Of a stretch of DNA of 7,025 nt, positions 5,961 through 7,025 are shown piece after piece; position 1 is the stretch's first letter; every line of letters starts with the position of its first letter. This DNA comes from an uncultured Alphaproteobacteria bacterium (GTDB lineage: Bacteria > Pseudomonadota > Alphaproteobacteria > Puniceispirillales > UBA1172): NCBI GenBank assembly GCA_913056245.1, contig CAJXME010000057.1, positions 1 to 7,025 of the forward strand. Direction: 5' to 3'. The position numbers were made by a program, and so were the translations under genes. Under the pieces are notes generated by a model, which was not told the DNA's origin, did no database searches, and saw only the letters and a list, made by a program, of their open reading frames with translations.

Positions 5961-6719
5961 ATGTGGGAAGCGTTTACTTTATCTTACCCCAATGACATGG
6001 TGGTGGTGATTGCCCTTTGCTTCGTGCTTGCGGGGCTGGTCAAAGGCACAATCGGCATGGGAATGCCAGCGATCTTGATGGTGACCCTCACCTTGTTCAT
6101 CCCCCCCATTGAAGCCATTCCGATCATTGTTTTGCCGATGCTGTTCGTGAATGTCTTTCAATTTTTGCGCGGGCCGCAACCCAAAGCCACAGCGCGAAAA
6201 TACGCGATCTTTGTCTGGGCGATGGCAGCGGTGATGGCCGTGACCGCTTATAACATCCGCTGGTTCCCTGAGGCTGTTTTGTTAACCTCAATTGGGGTGG
6301 CGATGATCCTGTTCGCGGTGCCTAGCCTTTTTGGCTGGCGGTTTCCCGTGGGGCCTAATCCGCTTTGGCAAGTCTTGGCGGGCGGTACGGCAGGCGTGAT
6401 TGGCGGGCTGAGTTCGGTCTGGTCGCCGCCGGTGGTGATGTATCTGATGGGGCGCGATGTCGGCAAGGATGAATTTATCGGCGCCATCGGCTTTATTTTT
6501 ATGATCGGCAGCGTGACCCTCGCTTTGGCTTTGGGGTCGATCCAATTGCTGACGGTTGATATTATTTTGCCATCTATTGTGGGGCTGGCTTTGACCATGA
6601 TTGGGTTTCGCACCGGCGAGATCATCCGCCAGCGCATTAATCTTGAGATGTTCCGGCGGCTGGTGCTTGTGGCGTTTTTGATAATGGGCGGCCGTTTGGT
6701 GCTGATCAGTTTCTTTTAA
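5961..6719 (+). CDS. TauE/SafE (TSUP) family membrane permease
   Basis: A 252-residue polytopic inner-membrane protein of the usual TSUP length, with about eight hydrophobic segments in two repeated halves. The first-half motif is AGLVKGTIGMGMPAIL (24-39), matching the family's 'G...G..G.G' signature. The second-half repeat is AGGTAGVIGGLSSVWSPPVV (140-159). Members export or import sulfur-containing anions such as sulfite, sulfoacetate, thiosulfate or taurine-derived sulfite, and others have different substrates; the substrate here is unknown. The ATG at 5961 is used because it follows the upstream stop and precedes the first helix. The only upstream ribosome-site-like bases, AAAGG (5943-5947), are 13 bases away, so translation may depend on the preceding gene. 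msrC follows after 18 bases. Confidence 0.88.
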   Translation: MWEAFTLSYPNDMVVVIALCFVLAGLVKGTIGMGMPAILMVTLTLFIPPIEAIPIIVLPMLFVNVFQFLRGPQPKATARKYAIFVWAMAAVMAVTAYNIRWFPEAVLLTSIGVAMILFAVPSLFGWRFPVGPNPLWQVLAGGTAGVIGGLSSVWSPPVVMYLMGRDVGKDEFIGAIGFIFMIGSVTLALALGSIQLLTVDIILPSIVGLALTMIGFRTGEIIRQRINLEMFRRLVLVAFLIMGGRLVLISFF

Positions 6720-6737
6720 TCAGGGAAGACGAGGATC

Positions 6738-7025
6738 ATGCTTTCAGAAGCGTTTGATGATTTGAGAAAAAACTGCCTTGCCTTGACCGAAGGTGAAGAT
6801 GACGCGATCGCGCTCATGGCGACGGTGGCAGGCGAATTTTACAACAGCATCGATGGCTTTGATTGGGTGGGGTTTTATCGCGTCACATCGCCTGAAATGC
6901 TTACGATTGGCCCCTATCAAGGTGGTCACGGGTGTTTGCGGATTGCTTTTGATCAAGGCGTATGCGGTGCGGCGGCACGGCTTCGGCAAAGCCAGCGCGT
7001 CGATGATGTCGGTGCTTTTCCCGGG
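6738..7025 (+). CDS. msrC: Free methionine-R-sulfoxide reductase (GAF domain), 3' end missing
   Basis: The first 96 residues of a GAF-domain protein cut by the window's right edge. Free methionine-R-sulfoxide reductase (fRMsr, MsrC, YebR-like) reduces free Met-R-sulfoxide with electrons from thioredoxin. Diagnostic segments are FDWVGFYRV (42-50), LTIGPYQGGHGCLRI (56-70) and FDQGVCGAAA (72-81), then VDDVGAFPG at the edge. The two visible cysteines in HGC and GVCG match the paired cysteines (84 and 94 in E. coli YebR); the third (118 in YebR) lies beyond the window. The ATG at 6738 has GAGG three bases upstream and GGAAG at 6724-6728; the former is close, so the latter may be the working site. 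It follows the TSUP gene by 18 bases. The window holds no stop for this frame. Confidence 0.92.
   Translation, partial: MLSEAFDDLRKNCLALTEGEDDAIALMATVAGEFYNSIDGFDWVGFYRVTSPEMLTIGPYQGGHGCLRIAFDQGVCGAAARLRQSQRVDDVGAFPG

Noticed and set aside
6248..6637. 129-residue minus-strand open frame
   Set aside because: Antisense to the TSUP permease gene; composition follows from the complement of hydrophobic codons.
6744..6989. 81-residue minus-strand open frame
   Set aside because: Antisense to the msrC start, whose translation carries diagnostic fRMsr motifs.

Overview
This is ordinary chromosomal DNA, very probably from an alphaproteobacterium. The evidence is the protein types: a DjlA-like protein beginning MSIWGKIIGG, a PlsC with an AKHQSAWET block, a DUF2237 protein, a type A RNase P RNA, and good Shine-Dalgarno sites. 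GC content is moderate. I cannot fix the order or genus. I see no mobile element, CRISPR array, tRNA or prophage gene.

Layout. Positions 1-958 (+) hold the 3' part of an SPFH/band-7 (stomatin-type) gene and, one base later, a short NfeD-like membrane gene. This is the classic SPFH-NfeD pair, but here NfeD ends before its usual OB-fold domain. On the minus strand, read right to left, come a DjlA-like TerB/J-domain protein (4032-3301), an ABC-F ATPase of the Uup type (3308-1425, overlapping the djlA stop by 8 bases), and the RNase P RNA gene rnpB (about 1354-988) with its own TTGACA promoter. The nfeD and rnpB 3' ends converge on a 29-base gap.

From about 4033 rightward all genes are on the plus strand. 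A tusA-like sulfur-carrier gene is followed, with a one-base overlap, by plsC, a lysophosphatidate acyltransferase gene. After a 61-base gap with a candidate promoter comes a tight five-gene run: a cysteine-rich DUF2237 protein, a 65-residue protein of unknown function, a 63-residue single-span membrane protein, a TauE/SafE (TSUP) permease, and a free methionine-R-sulfoxide reductase (GAF type) cut by the window's right edge.

How the genes fit together. Most are housekeeping: membrane microdomain maintenance, tRNA 5' processing, ribosome-associated ATPase, co-chaperone and phospholipid synthesis. The right half has a loose sulfur/thiol-redox theme (TusA, TSUP permease, methionine sulfoxide reductase, six-cysteine DUF2237). 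The two unrecognised small proteins between DUF2237 and the permease are the least explained part of the window. I found no convincing new defence or mobile system.
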